Of a DNA stretch of 59,444 bases, positions 9,008-17,619 are shown piece by piece (the first letter of the stretch is position 1; each line of letters begins with the position of its first letter). Location of the stretch: NCBI GenBank assembly GCA_023398105.1, contig JAEWST010000121.1:1-59444 (forward strand). The letters are read 5' to 3'. The notes beneath the pieces are model-generated. The model searched no databases. It had not been told where the DNA came from and saw nothing but the letters and a program-made list of their open reading frames with translations. The position numbers and the translations under genes were made by a program. Source of the DNA: Bacillota bacterium (GTDB lineage Bacteria > Bacillota > Clostridia > Acetivibrionales > DSM-1351).

Positions 9008-9925
9008 ATGAATTCAATGACTAAAAACAAAAACCTTACAATAAATGATTTATTATTTACAGTTGCAAATTATACTATATTTAGCATTATTACATTAATT
9101 TGCATATATCCGTTTTATTACTTGATTATTAATACAATCAGTGCAAATGATTTAAGTGCCAATGGTGCAATTAATTTCTTGCCTAAACAGATACATATGA
9201 GAAATTACATAGAGGTATTCAAATTAAAAGGGTTACTGCCTGCGGCTGGTATATCCTTAGCAAGAACAACAATCGGGACTTTTTTAACTGTGTTAGTTTC
9301 TGCATTTTTAGGGTTTATGTTTACCCAGCAGAAAATGTGGGCAAGGAAATTTTGGTACCGTTTTATTGTTATTACGATGTATTTTAATGCTGGGTTGATA
9401 CCCATGTTTATAACTATGGATACTTTACATCTTACAAACAATTTTTTAGTTTACATTCTTCCAGCTATTGTGCAGCCATTTAATATTATACTTGCAAAAA
9501 CCTATATAGAATCTATACCTACATCACTTCAGGAAGCTGCAGAGATGGATGGTGCAGGCATTATTACTGTGTTTAGAAAAGTTATTCTGCCTACAAGTAA
9601 GCCTATTTTGGCTACTATTGCAATATTTTCGGCAGTTACGCAGTGGAACTCTTTTCAGGATACTTTGATTTATGTGACGGATCAAAAATTATATTCTTTA
9701 CAATATTTGTTATATTGCTATATTAATCAGGCAAATTCTTTGAAAGCTTTGATTATGAATAGTATTGGGTCTTCCAGTAATGTAATGGTATTGGCAACTC
9801 AGCAGACGCCCACTTCTATCCGAATGACAGTAACCGTTATTGTAGTATTACCAATATTATTTGTTTACCCGATTTTCCAGAAATATTTTGTAAAAGGTAT
9901 TATGATTGGAGCAGTTAAAGGCTAA
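9008..9925 (+). CDS. ABC sugar-transporter permease, YtcP/LplC type
   Basis: Second membrane subunit of the importer (305 residues). It has six predicted helices, the first in the segment TIFSIITLICIYPFYYLII. The EAA loop QEAAEMDGAGIITVFRKVIL lies near residue 175. The conserved FTQQKMWARKFWYRFIV and YFNAGLIPMFI segments place it in the YtcP/LplC branch that partners LplB-type subunits. AAAGGAA precedes the ATG. It is followed after 80 bp by the receptor lipoprotein gene, the normal order for this transporter class. Confidence 0.93.
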   Translation: MNSMTKNKNLTINDLLFTVANYTIFSIITLICIYPFYYLIINTISANDLSANGAINFLPKQIHMRNYIEVFKLKGLLPAAGISLARTTIGTFLTVLVSAFLGFMFTQQKMWARKFWYRFIVITMYFNAGLIPMFITMDTLHLTNNFLVYILPAIVQPFNIILAKTYIESIPTSLQEAAEMDGAGIITVFRKVILPTSKPILATIAIFSAVTQWNSFQDTLIYVTDQKLYSLQYLLYCYINQANSLKALIMNSIGSSSNVMVLATQQTPTSIRMTVTVIVVLPILFVYPIFQKYFVKGIMIGAVKG

Positions 9926-10004
9926 CACTGAGCAAAACAAAATAAAGGAATGTTATTTATTTTGCTAATTATAAGTATTTTATTAAAGTAGGAGGAATAA
10001 AGAA

Positions 10005-11783
10005 ATGAAAAAGAGGTTATTGAGTTTGTTACTAGCTGGAATACTAATAACGTCGGTGCTTGTAGGCTGCGGTGATGAGGCTGCAAATGATACAAAAAGT
10101 AGCACAACGCCAAAAACAGCGGATGGTACAGCGACTGGGGCTGCTAAATACCCAGAGCTTCTCACTGTTGATGTTTTTGACAATTTAGCAAATTATCAGG
10201 GGATAATGTCAGGCTGGTACGCAAAAATAGTAAAAGAGAAATTTAACATGGAACTTAATATAATAGCACCCAACGTAGCGGGTGGAGGGGATACTTTGTT
10301 CCAGACTCGTTCTGCTACAGGAGAATTGGGAGACTTAGTTATTATTGGTGCAGAGGGTGGCAGAATGCAAGATGTTGTTACCGCAGGATTATTATATGAC
10401 GTTACAGATTTGTTTGCAGCAAGAAAAAATATATCCAAATATAAAGCAGCAATAGATTCATTAAATAACATGGTTGAGGGTGATGAGGTATACGGAATCC
10501 CAGCTTCTGTATCTGAGCAGCCTGCTACTAAGCCTTCAGAAGGTCTTGATTTAACATTTGGACCTTATGTTCGCTGGGATGCATACAAGTCAGCTGGATA
10601 TCCGCAAATTAAAACTTTGGAGGATTTGATACCAGCTTTTAAAGCTATGCAGGCAGCAGTACCAACCAGCACATCAGGTAAAAAGACTTATGCTATCTCA
10701 TTATTTAAAGATTGGGACGGTAACATGATGTGTATGGCAAAACAGCCTACTTGTCTTTATGGATATGATGAGTTGGGATTTGTATTAGCAAAGGCAGATG
10801 GTTCTGATTATCAGAGTATTATTGATTCTGACTCAATGTATAGCAGAGTGTTGAAATTCTATTATGATGCAAATAAAGAAGGTCTTGTTGATCCTGAATC
10901 CACAACACAGAGCTATGATACAATGTATACAAAATATCAGGACGGACAGGTTTTATATTCACCATGGCCATGGTTGGGTCAGTCTGCTTTCAATACTCCT
11001 GAAAATAAAGCTACGGGCAAAGGCTTTATGATTGCACCAATTGATGATATGAAGATTTTCTCTTACGGCTGCAGACCTGTTGGAGATAAAACATTTATGG
11101 CTATCGGAAGCAAAGCAGAAGATCCTGAAAGATTAGCAGACTTCATTGACTGGCTATACTCTCCAGAAGGAGTTCTGATATCCTGTACTCAAAACATAGG
11201 TTCAAGTGGTCCTGAAGGCTTAACTTGGGAAATGGCTGATGGTAAACCTGCTTTAACAGAATTTGGTTGGAAAGCTTTTTATGAAGGTGGTAGCACTGTA
11301 GTACCTGATGAATGGGGCGGAGGTACATGGAAAGATGGTGTTTCTGCATTGAATTTTGTTACTGTGCTACCAAGTGATATTAATCCTAATACAGGGGTTT
11401 CATATAACTATACCTTGTGGGATTCTGTATTAGAAAAGAATAAAACAGCTCTTGACGTGGATTGGCAGTCAAAGATGGGTGCAAAGACTACTCTTGAATA
11501 CTTAGAGAAAAAAGACCAAGTACTTGTAGCTCCTGGAAGCAGTTATATAGCTCCAGCTGAAGATTCTGAAATCAAGACCTTAAGAGGTCAATGTAAAGCT
11601 ATTATTATTGAGTACTCATGGAAAATGGTATTTGCATCAAGTGAAGATGAATACTTAAGCTTACAGAAAGAGATGCAGAATACAGTACAAGGTCTTGGCT
11701 ATGACAGGGTATTAGCTGTAGACATGAAGAATGCAAAGGATCAGAACACAGCAAGAGTAGCTGCAGCGGCTACATCAAAATGA
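10005..11783 (+). CDS. Oligosaccharide-binding lipoprotein of the ABC importer
   Basis: Extracytoplasmic receptor anchored in the membrane by lipid. The N-terminus is a lipoprotein signal (two lysines, hydrophobic core) with lipobox LVGC and the modified cysteine at residue 22, followed by a Ser/Thr-rich tether. At 592 residues it is long, as usual for LplA/YtcQ-type receptors of complex oligosaccharides. Start at the ATG behind TAGGAGGA. Aromatic residues expected in a sugar-binding cleft are frequent (for example SPWPWLG and DEWGGGTWKDG). It is third in the operon, and a terminator follows before GH42, so its transcript may exceed that of the downstream enzymes. Confidence 0.92.
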   Translation: MKKRLLSLLLAGILITSVLVGCGDEAANDTKSSTTPKTADGTATGAAKYPELLTVDVFDNLANYQGIMSGWYAKIVKEKFNMELNIIAPNVAGGGDTLFQTRSATGELGDLVIIGAEGGRMQDVVTAGLLYDVTDLFAARKNISKYKAAIDSLNNMVEGDEVYGIPASVSEQPATKPSEGLDLTFGPYVRWDAYKSAGYPQIKTLEDLIPAFKAMQAAVPTSTSGKKTYAISLFKDWDGNMMCMAKQPTCLYGYDELGFVLAKADGSDYQSIIDSDSMYSRVLKFYYDANKEGLVDPESTTQSYDTMYTKYQDGQVLYSPWPWLGQSAFNTPENKATGKGFMIAPIDDMKIFSYGCRPVGDKTFMAIGSKAEDPERLADFIDWLYSPEGVLISCTQNIGSSGPEGLTWEMADGKPALTEFGWKAFYEGGSTVVPDEWGGGTWKDGVSALNFVTVLPSDINPNTGVSYNYTLWDSVLEKNKTALDVDWQSKMGAKTTLEYLEKKDQVLVAPGSSYIAPAEDSEIKTLRGQCKAIIIEYSWKMVFASSEDEYLSLQKEMQNTVQGLGYDRVLAVDMKNAKDQNTARVAAAATSK

Positions 11784-11794
11784 TTTTTATAAGA

Positions 11795-11943
11795 AAGTTA
11801 AACTTCTTACATAAAAATCTATCGGTGTTCAAACTTATCAATGGTTTGTTGCCAAGTAAACCAGCTTATCTTATAAAATTATTAACTTTTCATTTGATTA
11901 GCTTGAACACCTACGATTTTTTAACTGGGAAAGTTGAATTAGT
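11795..11943 (+). repeat. Dispersed palindromic repeat (family 1), copy with two similar ends
   Basis: The left arm includes TCTATCGGTGTTCAAACTTA and TCAATGGTTTGTTGCC; the right arm includes CTTGAACACCTACGATTTTT and GGGAAAGTTGAATT. The arms are imperfect inverted repeats of about 45 bp. The interior (AGTAAACCAGCTTATCTTAT, then AAATTATTAACTTTTCATTT) matches 34816-34860 and the reverse complement of 41890-41945. It begins 12 bp after the stop of the binding-protein gene. Confidence 0.8.
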
Positions 11944-11981
11944 ATAGGAATACCTATAAATTAAATATGCAATTTAATTAG

Positions 11982-12034
11982 AACTTCCTAACTTAGAGGA
12001 TTAAAACTTAATCGAATTTGTTAGGAAGTTTTTT
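11982..12034 (+). terminator. Rho-independent terminator or attenuator just before GH42
   Basis: AACTTCCTAAC pairs perfectly with GTTAGGAAGTT (11-bp stem, loop about 27 bases), followed directly by a six-T run. It lies only 18 bp upstream of the GH42 start codon. It either ends the transporter transcript, letting the receptor be made in excess, or acts as a conditional switch for the enzymes downstream. I see no obvious competing antiterminator or RNA-binding box. Confidence 0.85.
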
Positions 12035-12051
12035 GAAGGGATGAGCATCTA

Positions 12052-14082
12052 ATGATAAACAGTAGCAAAATTAGCAAAATAGTTTATGGGGGAGATTATA
12101 ATCCTGAGCAGTGGGGAGAAGATATCTGGGAAGAGGACATGCGTTTATTCCCATTGGCAGGAATTGATATTGTGACGCTGAATGTATTTAACTGGGCTTT
12201 ACTACAACCCAATGAGGACACCTATAATTTTGAAATTCTTGACAAAATTATGAATTTGGTAAAAGCTCATGGCTTAAAAGTATGCTTGGCTACTTCGACA
12301 GCGGCACATCCTGCATGGATGGCTAAAAACCACCCTGATATTTTAAGAACAGAGTTTAATGGTATAAAGCGTAAATTTGGCGGCAGACATAATTCTTGCC
12401 CAAACAGTGCCACATATCAAAAATTCTCTGTGGCACTAGCAAAGGAATTAGCTGCACGCTATCAGAATTATGATAATATTGTCGCATGGCATATTTCCAA
12501 TGAATACGGAGGAGAGTGCTACTGTGAAAATTGTGAGAAGGCATTTCGTTTATGGCTAAAAAACAAATATAAAACGCTGACAGAATTAAATAGAGTGTGG
12601 AATACTTCATTTTGGGGTCATACATTTTATGATTGGGATGAAATAGTTCTTCCAAATATGTTAAGTGAGCATTTTGAATACGAAAGAACTATGTTTCAGG
12701 GTATATCACTTGATTATAGAAGATTCAATTCTGACAGCATGTTAGAATGTTTCAAAGCTGAGTATAATGTAATTAAGTCAATTACTCCTGATATTCCGAT
12801 TACAACTAATTTGATGGGATTTTATAAGCTGCTGGATTATCAGAAATGGGCAAAATATATGGATTTTATAGCTTGGGACAGCTACCCTGCCAATGACGCT
12901 TCTATTGCCGAAATGGCTTTAAATCACGATTTGATTCGTGGATTAAAGGGGGGGATGCCATTTGCACTTATGGAGCAGACACCAAGTGTTACAAACTGGT
13001 TGGCGTATAATGCACTTAAACGTCCAAACGTCATGCGGTTATGGAGCTATCAGGCAATTGCACATGGCTCTGATACAGTTATGTTTTTTCAAATGAGGAG
13101 AAGCATTGGAGCTTGTGAAAAGCTTCATGGAGCGGTAATTGACCATGTAGGTAATGAAAACACAAGAGTTTTCAAGGAGATTGCCTCACTGGGAGAGGAA
13201 TTGAAGCATTTAGGTGATAAAACCTTGGGTTTACGCTCCGATTCAAAGGTTGCATTGGTTTTTGACTGGGATAACTGGTGGGCAGTTGAATATTCAGCAG
13301 GACCAAGCTGTGAACTAAAATATCGGGATGAAGTTTTAAATTACTATACTGCACTTCATGGTCTCAATATTTCAGTTGATATAATTGGGGTTGATGATGA
13401 GCTTGATAAATATGAAATAGTTATAGCACCGGTTCTTTACATGACAAAGGGCAATTATGATGAGAAAATAAGAGAGTATGTATATAAAGGAGGTACTTTT
13501 ATTACTACCTTCTTCAGCGGAATTGTAAATGAAAATGATCTGGTTGTAACAGGAGGATATCCAGCTAAACTAAGAGACATCTTAGGAATTTGGGTTGAAG
13601 AGACAGATGCTCTTCCAAATGGAACAGAAAATTCATTTATATTTGGTGATTTTAAGTATCCGTCAGCATTGCTTTGTGATATTATGCATTTAGAAGGAGC
13701 AGAGGCTTTGAGTTTTTATGAAGCTGATTTCTATCAGAACACTCCTTGCATCACAAGAAACTGCTTTGGAAACGGCACCGCTTATTATGTTGGCACTCGT
13801 TCTGATAATAATTTCTACAGAGAATTTATGAAAGTAGTTTGTAATGAAAAAAAAGTGCTGCCTGTATGGGATACACCTCAGGAGGTAGAAGCGACAAAGA
13901 GAATAAAGGATGGCAGGAGCTGTATATTCCTGCTAAATCACTCCAATGAAACAAAAATTCTATACTCTGATAATACATATGTAGATTTATTGTCAAAAAC
14001 TACATACAAAAAAGGACAGGAAATTATTCTGCAAGCAAAAGAGGTTGCTATACTAGAAACTCGAAAACAAAGTTTGTGCTAA
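12052..14082 (+). CDS. GH42 beta-galactosidase, cytoplasmic
   Basis: Removes terminal beta-galactose from imported oligosaccharides. At 676 residues it has the normal GH42 length and no signal peptide, so it acts inside the cell. The TIM barrel has acid/base E151 in WHISNEYGG and nucleophile E308 in FALMEQTPSVTNW. The zinc cluster found in many GH42 enzymes is complete: C116, C156, C158 and C161. The N-terminal YGGDYNPEQW is a family hallmark. A GAAGGG site lies 11 bases before the ATG, directly after the terminator hairpin. In xyloglucan breakdown this activity exposes the xylosyl branch for the GH31 enzyme; galactomannan side chains are alpha-linked and would not be its target. Confidence 0.95.
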   Translation: MINSSKISKIVYGGDYNPEQWGEDIWEEDMRLFPLAGIDIVTLNVFNWALLQPNEDTYNFEILDKIMNLVKAHGLKVCLATSTAAHPAWMAKNHPDILRTEFNGIKRKFGGRHNSCPNSATYQKFSVALAKELAARYQNYDNIVAWHISNEYGGECYCENCEKAFRLWLKNKYKTLTELNRVWNTSFWGHTFYDWDEIVLPNMLSEHFEYERTMFQGISLDYRRFNSDSMLECFKAEYNVIKSITPDIPITTNLMGFYKLLDYQKWAKYMDFIAWDSYPANDASIAEMALNHDLIRGLKGGMPFALMEQTPSVTNWLAYNALKRPNVMRLWSYQAIAHGSDTVMFFQMRRSIGACEKLHGAVIDHVGNENTRVFKEIASLGEELKHLGDKTLGLRSDSKVALVFDWDNWWAVEYSAGPSCELKYRDEVLNYYTALHGLNISVDIIGVDDELDKYEIVIAPVLYMTKGNYDEKIREYVYKGGTFITTFFSGIVNENDLVVTGGYPAKLRDILGIWVEETDALPNGTENSFIFGDFKYPSALLCDIMHLEGAEALSFYEADFYQNTPCITRNCFGNGTAYYVGTRSDNNFYREFMKVVCNEKKVLPVWDTPQEVEATKRIKDGRSCIFLLNHSNETKILYSDNTYVDLLSKTTYKKGQEIILQAKEVAILETRKQSLC

Positions 14083-14097
14083 CATAGTGCTTTTTCG

Positions 14098-14132
14098 AGT
14101 AGGGAAAAGCCACAGGTGTCTTTTCCTTACAA
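14098..14132 (+). other. Hairpin after GH42
   Basis: GTAGGGAAAAGCCAC pairs with GTGTCTTTTCCTTAC (13 of 15 positions), 16 bp after the GH42 stop. It has no T run after the stem. It may protect the 3' end of the GH42 transcript or be a weak terminator. Confidence 0.45.
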
Positions 14133-14212
14133 AGTAAAGGTAATTTAGTGCATACATAGCTATCTTCGCATTTTTGAGTAATCAAGAAATGATCATATAC
14201 TTTTTCTTTATT

Positions 14213-14339
14213 ATTCAAACTTCGCACATAAAAAATCTATTGGTGTGATAGAATTTCTAACCCAACTGTCCATTGATAATTTTACCACACCTTAAATTAC
14301 TAGACTTTATGCAATATATTTAACTGCGAAGTTTGAGTT
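14213..14339 (+). repeat. Dispersed palindromic repeat (family 1), both ends present
   Basis: It starts with ATTCAAACTTCGCACATAAA and ends with AACTGCGAAGTTTGAGT, giving a terminal inverted repeat of CAAACTTCGC. The interior includes TCTATTGGTG, CATTGATAATTTTACCACAC and ACTAGACTTTATGCAATAT, each matching the copy at 45334-45516 in the other orientation. At about 127 bp it is shorter than that copy, so it carries an internal deletion. It fills most of the gap between GH42 and GH29. Confidence 0.88.
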
Positions 14340-14381
14340 TAGTTTTTGTATTTCCAACAGTATGGACTAATGGAGGTAAAT

Positions 14382-15848
14382 TTGATTAAATATTTAAAAA
14401 TAATAGATGAAGTAATTGAAAATGGATATTTTAAAGACAATTGGGATTCTTTAATGGAGTTTGAAGTTCCTGCATGGTATAAAAAAGCTAAATTCGGTAT
14501 ATTTATTCATTGGGGGCTTTACAGTGTACCTGAGTATTCCAATGAGTGGTATTCTAGAAATATGTACACAGAAGGTATGCCAGCTTTTGAACATCATGTT
14601 GAAACCTTTGGAAAGCAAAAAGATTTTGGTTACAAGGATTTTATACCGATGTTTACTGCAAAAAAATTTGATCCAAAAGAGTGGGCAAAAGCATTTAAAG
14701 AATCAGGGGCAAAGTACGTGTTCCCAGTAGCAGAGCATCACGATGGGTTTCAGATGTATAAGAGTTCAATTTCTCATTTTAATGCATACGAAATGGGACC
14801 AAAGAGGGATGTGCTTGGAGAGCTTAAGAAAGCTGTGGAGCAGGAAGGACTTGCTTTCTGTACATCTTCCCATCGTGCGGAGCACTGGTTTTTTATGGGG
14901 AATGGAAAAAAATTTGAAAGTGATATCAAAGAACCCTTGCAGCGTGGGGATTTTTATTGGCCTGCAATGCCTGAACCTGATTTTCAGGATTTGTTCAGTG
15001 AACCCTACCCAACAGTCGAATTTCTACAGGACTGGTTAATTCGAACCTGTGAAATAGTTGATGAATATAAACCAAAGCTTCTGTACTTTGACTGGTGGAT
15101 TCAGCATAAAGCGTTCAAACCCTACCTTCGTAAACTGATAGCATATTATTACAACAGGGGGCTTGAGTGGGGAGAACCAGTTGCGGTGTGTTACAAGCAT
15201 GATGCATTGATGTTCGGAAGCGGTATTGTAGAGGTTGAGCGTGGCAAGTTTGCCGAACCCAAGCCCTATTACTGGCAGACAGATACAGCAGTAGCCAAGA
15301 ATTCCTGGTGCTACACTGATTCCCTGGATTACAAAACTTCCGTTGAAATTATATGTGATCTGATTGATATAGTCAGCAAAAATGGTAATATGCTACTTAA
15401 TATAGGTCCCAGAGCAGATGGAACAATTCCAGATAGGGACACACAAATCTTAAAGGACATTGGGGCATGGCTAAAAGTAAATGGCGAAGCAATATATAAC
15501 ACTAAGGTATGGCGAAAATCCTCGGAAGGACCTACAAAGGAAATTGAAGGACAATTCAGTGATAATGAAGCTCAAAAATATACAAGTGAAGACATCCGCT
15601 TTACTGTAGCTGGAAATTATTTATATGCAACTGTATTAAATTATCCCGAGGATGGGAAAGTAATAATTAAGTCGTTGGCAGAATCCGTCAACCAAAATGT
15701 ACCAGAATTCCACGGTATTATATCTTCTGTTTGTATACTTGGGTTTGATGAAAATCCCATTTGGAAACAAAATACGCAAGGCTTATTCCTTGAAACAAAG
15801 ACTGTAAAAAGTGATAAGCCTGTAGTATTCAAAATTGAAATTAATTAG
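14382..15848 (+). CDS. GH29 alpha-L-fucosidase
   Basis: Releases alpha-L-fucose, consistent with fucosylated xyloglucan side chains. About 488 residues and no signal peptide, so cytoplasmic. Family motifs are WYKKAKFGIFIHWGLYSVPE, VAEHHDGFQMY and LLYFDWW, whose aspartate (D237 from the TTG start) is the predicted nucleophile; NGNMLLNIGPRADG follows later. GGAGGT at 14372-14377 fits a TTG start at 14382; an in-frame ATG at 14370 would include that ribosome site in the gene and is less likely. The reported xyloglucan loci of related clostridia, as I recall them, use a GH95 rather than a GH29 fucosidase, so this is a variation. It is convergent with yesN, with an inverted-repeat element between. 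Confidence 0.92.
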   Translation: MIKYLKIIDEVIENGYFKDNWDSLMEFEVPAWYKKAKFGIFIHWGLYSVPEYSNEWYSRNMYTEGMPAFEHHVETFGKQKDFGYKDFIPMFTAKKFDPKEWAKAFKESGAKYVFPVAEHHDGFQMYKSSISHFNAYEMGPKRDVLGELKKAVEQEGLAFCTSSHRAEHWFFMGNGKKFESDIKEPLQRGDFYWPAMPEPDFQDLFSEPYPTVEFLQDWLIRTCEIVDEYKPKLLYFDWWIQHKAFKPYLRKLIAYYYNRGLEWGEPVAVCYKHDALMFGSGIVEVERGKFAEPKPYYWQTDTAVAKNSWCYTDSLDYKTSVEIICDLIDIVSKNGNMLLNIGPRADGTIPDRDTQILKDIGAWLKVNGEAIYNTKVWRKSSEGPTKEIEGQFSDNEAQKYTSEDIRFTVAGNYLYATVLNYPEDGKVIIKSLAESVNQNVPEFHGIISSVCILGFDENPIWKQNTQGLFLETKTVKSDKPVVFKIEIN

Positions 15849-15861
15849 CTGGTTAAGCAGC

Positions 15862-16069
15862 TAATTAGGGCTTGCTGAACGGATAAAGAATATGTTAGAA
15901 AATTATTTCGGAAGAAAAGCCATTAATTTAAATTGTACTCCTCTTTTAATCCAATATATATGCAAAGACATTTTGTATATATATTCAAAAACATAACATG
16001 TGAATCACAAATATGTTAATCGAAAGCAAGATGCATTCATGTTTACTATATTTCAGCAAGCCCTAATTA
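15862..16069. mobile_element. MITE-like element with long terminal inverted repeats (family 2)
   Basis: The ends are perfect inverted repeats: TAATTAGGGCTTGCTGAA at 15862-15879 and TTCAGCAAGCCCTAATTA at 16052-16069. The 170-bp interior has no gene. The outer TAATT/AATTA may be a target duplication or part of the repeat. A diverged end, AGGGATTGCTGAAAGCATAA, occurs at 50088-50107. The element sits exactly between the convergent GH29 and yesN-type genes and could serve as a two-way transcription stop. Confidence 0.8.
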
Positions 16070-16071
16070 TG

Positions 16072-17613
16072 TCATGTGTTATTTCTTTTGCGGAATTCGG
16101 CAGGGCTTTCGCCTACATATTTCTTGAACTTCTTATGGAAATAGTCAACATTCTTGTAACCCACAAGATCTGAAATTTCGTAAACCTTTAAATTTTTTTG
16201 CAGTAGCAATTCTTTTGAATGGTTAATCCTTACATGGTCAATGTAGGAATTAAAATTCTCGCCCAGTTTCTTATTGAATATCTTCCCAAGGTAGGAACTG
16301 TTGTACCCAAATAAAGGTGCAATAGTTTCCAGTTTAATATTTTCTCTGTAATTATGGTCAATATAGTAGACAATATCATCTAATATACTGTCACTTGAAA
16401 AATTACCAATTGCATTTATTATCATCTCAAATTGCTCTGAAAAGAAAAGTAAAATTTCATAAAGATAATACTTTCTGTCAATAAGCTCAATAACCGATGA
16501 ATTGGTCGGGAATGGAATATCTATAGTACTGTAAATATGATTTATGTTTTCTTTAATCTGAAGATAAATATCAGTTAAAAAAATTTTAATATTAGATAGA
16601 CTTGTATCGGCAAAATACAAGTTCTTTTTCAGTGTAGACAGAGTATCTGCTACCATTTTTCGGTTATAGCTTTGAATATAGTTGCATAAGAGTTTGCAGT
16701 ATTCATCGGGTTGAGCTTCATTAATATCAAAGAAATTATCATCCCAATTTGGAAGCTGCTCGTAGCCGATGGTATGCTGATTCTGCTCACAGAAAAAACG
16801 ACGGTTCATTAGGTTCAGAGCATCTTCATAGGAATAGTGAATATCTTCAACTTTAGTAACCTTCCGACCGTAGGCGAAAAATAACGAATCTAGAGGAGAA
16901 CCTTTTTGAGGATTTTTCTCATAATGGGTAAGAAAGGAATTGAAATGATTCAGTGTAAAGGTTCCTTTTAAAAGTATTATGTCTTTTTTATGTATTTTTA
17001 TATGTTCAAAGGAATTATTCCCTTGATTGGTTACTTTCAATAGATCTGCAAAATCGTAAACCAGATTGTAGGTATATTGATTATAGTTCTCGTAAATTAC
17101 CACTTGGTATTCGGTAGCTGATAGTCTGATTTCTTCAAGATTAATATCGGAAATGTCACCTGAATTAAGCAATATATCACGCAATATGGTATATCTTGCT
17201 TTTTCACGGTATTGTTTAAGCGTAGTTGCACTCATTAGTTCTTTTTGAATATTTTCTTTTAAAGTATGTACAGCATTATATAGCTCATCTTCATCAATAG
17301 GTTTAGTAATATAATATTTGACACCATAGCGAATTGCAGTTTGAGCATATTTAAAATCGGAAAAACCGCTTAATATAATAAAATGCCCCTTAAAGCCCTG
17401 TTCTCTGGCAAACTGTATTACTTGTGTTCCTTGTAATTTTGGCATACGTATATCCAAAAGAACAATATCTGGGTTTAGTTTAATTATGCCATTTAATGCA
17501 TCTTCACCGTTATTTGCTTCTCCGCAAATTGTAAAACCCAGTTCGTCCCAATTAATAATATGTTTTAGTCCTTCACATATAACTGATTCATCATCTGCAA
17601 TAAAAACTTTCAT
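16072..17613 (-). CDS. Response regulator, YesN/AraC type
   Basis: Transcription activator of the two-component system next to it. Residues 1-120 are a receiver domain with phospho-acceptor D54 in IVLLDIRMPK and the acidic pocket ADDE at 6-9. A long middle region resembles that of other YesN-type regulators. The C-terminal 100 residues hold two AraC helix-turn-helix motifs (IKLETIAPLFGYNSSYLGKI, then VYEISDLVGYKNVDYFHKKF) and end with the typical GESPAEFRK. The ATG at 17613 follows GGAGGAATAA, six bases past the kinase stop, so the two are co-transcribed. It likely controls the importer and glycosidase genes on both sides. Confidence 0.94.
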   Translation of the reverse strand: MKVFIADDESVICEGLKHIINWDELGFTICGEANNGEDALNGIIKLNPDIVLLDIRMPKLQGTQVIQFAREQGFKGHFIILSGFSDFKYAQTAIRYGVKYYITKPIDEDELYNAVHTLKENIQKELMSATTLKQYREKARYTILRDILLNSGDISDINLEEIRLSATEYQVVIYENYNQYTYNLVYDFADLLKVTNQGNNSFEHIKIHKKDIILLKGTFTLNHFNSFLTHYEKNPQKGSPLDSLFFAYGRKVTKVEDIHYSYEDALNLMNRRFFCEQNQHTIGYEQLPNWDDNFFDINEAQPDEYCKLLCNYIQSYNRKMVADTLSTLKKNLYFADTSLSNIKIFLTDIYLQIKENINHIYSTIDIPFPTNSSVIELIDRKYYLYEILLFFSEQFEMIINAIGNFSSDSILDDIVYYIDHNYRENIKLETIAPLFGYNSSYLGKIFNKKLGENFNSYIDHVRINHSKELLLQKNLKVYEISDLVGYKNVDYFHKKFKKYVGESPAEFRKRNNT

Positions 17614-17619
17614 TATAAA

